Source: JAAYYM01 sp964638005 (lineage in GTDB: Bacteria; Bacillota; Clostridia; Lachnospirales; Lachnospiraceae). From it: a stretch of DNA of 20,725 bases. Each line of letters opens with the position of its first letter. Within the stretch, counting starts at the first letter, position 1. Both the position numbers and the translations under genes were made by a program. Below are positions 19,477-20,725 of this stretch, in pieces. Below the pieces are notes generated by a model. It saw only the letters and a program-made list of their open reading frames with translations. It did no database searches and had not been told where the DNA came from. The DNA is taken from positions 1 through 20,725 of the forward strand of contig CAZWXS010000040.1 of the NCBI GenBank assembly GCA_964638005.1. Direction: 5' to 3'.

Positions 19477-20578
19477 CTGTATGAATCCATCTTAAGTATG
19501 CATTGATAAAAGGATCGATATTTCCGTTCAGTACGCTGTCCGCCTGACCGACCTCGGCATCTGTCCTGTGATCCTTGACCATCGTATACGGCTGCAATAC
19601 ATAGGAACGGATCTGATTGCCCCAGCCGATGTCTTTTACTTCACCTCTGATATCGGATAACTTTTCCGCATTGGCTTCCTTTTTAATTATGAAGAGTTTT
19701 GCCTTCAACATCTGCATCGCTTTGTCTTTATTCATATGCTGTGAACGTTCATTCTGACACTGTACGACAACGCCTGTCGGTATATGTGTGATTCTGATGG
19801 CTGATGAAGTCTTGTTGATGTGCTGTCCGCCGGCGCCGCTGCTTCGATAGGTATCGATTCTCAGGTCGCCTTCATCGATATCAATGTCTACATCCTCTTC
19901 TATATCAGGCATGACATCCAGCGATACAAAGGAAGTCTGCCGCTTACCTTGTGCATTAAAGGGTGAAATACGAACCAGTCTGTGTACACCTTTTTCCGAC
20001 TTCAGATATCCATATGCATTCTCACCGTTCACCTGAAATGTAACAGATTTGATGCCTGCCTCGTCACCATCCAGATAATCCAGCACTTCTACGGAATACC
20101 CCTTGTCTTCAGCCCATCGGTTATACATACGATACAGCATGCTTGCCCAGTCGCAACTTTCGGTTCCGCCTGCTCCGGCATTTAATTTCAATATTGCATT
20201 GTATTTGTCATACTCATCTGATAGCAAAGTACCGATTCTCATCTTTTCAAATTTTTCAGCAAACTCTTTGAATTCTGCTTGAATGTCCGCTACCAGTGAG
20301 GCATCGTTTTCTTCGTATCCCATCTCCAGCAACATCTGAATGTCTTCGTATCCGGTCTCGAGTTCCTGATAGGTCGCTATACAGTCCTTCAGGCTCTTGA
20401 GTTCCTTCATGTATACCTGAGAACGATCTGTGTCGTCCCAAAAACCCGGAGCCTCCATCTCACGCTCCAATTCCTCAACACGCTTTGATTTGTCCTCTAA
20501 CTGTAGGGATTGCTTCATCTCGGCGAGTGGAGTTTCGTAGGTTGCTAATTCAGTTTTAATTGCATCTAATTCTACCAT
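19460..20578 (-). CDS. prfB: Peptide chain release factor 2
   Basis: RF2 releases finished proteins at UGA and UAA codons. The 372-residue product has an N-terminal coiled-coil region (to about residue 110), the RF2-specific stop-codon-reading SPF in VRISPFNAQG, and the catalytic GGQ in SSGAGGQHINKTSS. The start is ATG at 20578, with GAGGT 4 bases upstream. The frame is open 17 more codons, but that part is the hairpin repeat and has no ribosome-binding site. Residue 26, where most bacterial prfB genes carry the in-frame UGA of the programmed +1 frameshift, is CAG (20503-20501), so the protein is read without frameshifting. The gene ends inside a strong terminator. Confidence 0.97.
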   Translation of the reverse strand: MVELDAIKTELATYETPLAEMKQSLQLEDKSKRVEELEREMEAPGFWDDTDRSQVYMKELKSLKDCIATYQELETGYEDIQMLLEMGYEENDASLVADIQAEFKEFAEKFEKMRIGTLLSDEYDKYNAILKLNAGAGGTESCDWASMLYRMYNRWAEDKGYSVEVLDYLDGDEAGIKSVTFQVNGENAYGYLKSEKGVHRLVRISPFNAQGKRQTSFVSLDVMPDIEEDVDIDIDEGDLRIDTYRSSGAGGQHINKTSSAIRITHIPTGVVVQCQNERSQHMNKDKAMQMLKAKLFIIKKEANAEKLSDIRGEVKDIGWGNQIRSYVLQPYTMVKDHRTDAEVGQADSVLNGNIDPFINAYLRWIHTDSRSN

Positions 20579-20598
20579 GGTTACCTCTTTGTGGGGAT

Positions 20599-20624
20599 TG
20601 CGTAATTTCCGACGGCAGTTGCTT
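20599..20624 (+). repeat. 26-base direct repeat, copy 1
   Basis: This 26-base unit begins TGCGTAATTTCCGACGG and runs into the left half of the hairpin repeat. It is identical to 20700-20725 and starts 101 bases before it. It lies in the region just upstream of prfB. Confidence 0.85.
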
Positions 20625-20636
20625 TGCAACTACCGT
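20612..20636 (+). repeat. Hairpin repeat, right copy
   Basis: ACGG-C-AGTTGC, TTT, GCAACT-A-CCGT forms an 11-bp stem with one C/A mismatch. The core GCAGTTGCTTTGCAACTA is the same element as at 323-340 and 420-437. The stem pair A-T is replaced by G-C, and the C/A mismatch is kept. Confidence 0.75.
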
Positions 20637-20699
20637 TAACAAATCTCATGTCTGTTGCTTCTATATTTTACTTAGTAGTTTTCCTAAATCGAAAATTAC

Positions 20700-20725
20700 T
20701 GCGTAATTTCCGACGGCAGTTGCTT
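20700..20725 (+). repeat. 26-base direct repeat, copy 2 (cut by the window end)
   Basis: It is identical to 20599-20624 over all visible bases. The window ends at CAGTTGCTT, so the second half of its hairpin is outside the window. Confidence 0.85.

Noticed and set aside
20650..20700. prfB promoter
   Set aside because: TAAAAT with TTCGAT at 17 bases is possible on the minus strand, but too far from consensus to call.

Overview
The window looks like chromosomal core sequence from a Clostridia-class Bacillota, most likely a Lachnospiraceae relative (Roseburia/Agathobacter-like). The basis is the purine-rich Shine-Dalgarno sites, the protein families and an FMN-riboswitch-controlled ECF riboflavin transporter. 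The genus is inference. No phage, transposase, CRISPR array or other transferred cassette was seen. Most genes are on the minus strand; only a three-gene operon (10216-11980) is on the plus strand.

Region 1 (1-6460, minus strand) is a tRNA-maturation and translation neighbourhood. In transcription order it holds a YcxB-like membrane protein, tsaE, tsaB, rimI, a small zinc-ribbon protein, rnz (RNase Z), a one-helix membrane protein of unknown function, tsaD, ispD and, from its own near-consensus promoter, tRNA-Ser(UGA) and tRNA-Ser(GGA). TsaB, TsaD and TsaE are three of the four bacterial t6A37 synthesis proteins; TsaC is not in the window. Many junctions overlap or are a few bases apart, so this is probably one or two operons.

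Region 2 (6501-10118, minus strand) holds ribU behind an FMN riboswitch with an intrinsic terminator, then tex upstream. The ribU promoter -35 box contains the tex stop codon. The tex promoter and the divergent plus-strand promoter have abutting -35 boxes.

Region 3 (10119-12070, plus strand) is an operon of poorly characterised genes: a small two-helix membrane protein, a 155-residue HExxH protein with two CxxC pairs, and a DUF975-type polytopic membrane protein. It ends at a bidirectional terminator shared with a convergent 927-residue surface protein. That protein has a signal peptide, six DxDGDG-type calcium loops, three diverged extracellular modules and a C-terminal membrane anchor.

Region 4 (15029-19413, minus strand) is an aspartate-family amino acid operon: a PheB-type ACT regulator, hom, an ApgM-type alkaline-phosphatase-superfamily enzyme (proposed alternative homoserine kinase) and lysC. 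lysC has a strong internal ribosome-binding site and GTG start that would give a separate regulatory beta subunit, as in Bacillus subtilis.

Region 5 (19445-20725) is prfB (RF2) without the usual programmed frameshift, ending in a terminator that overlaps its stop codon. Both window edges carry copies of a short hairpin repeat with compensating stem substitutions. One pair lies in the tRNA transcript leader, the other upstream of prfB.
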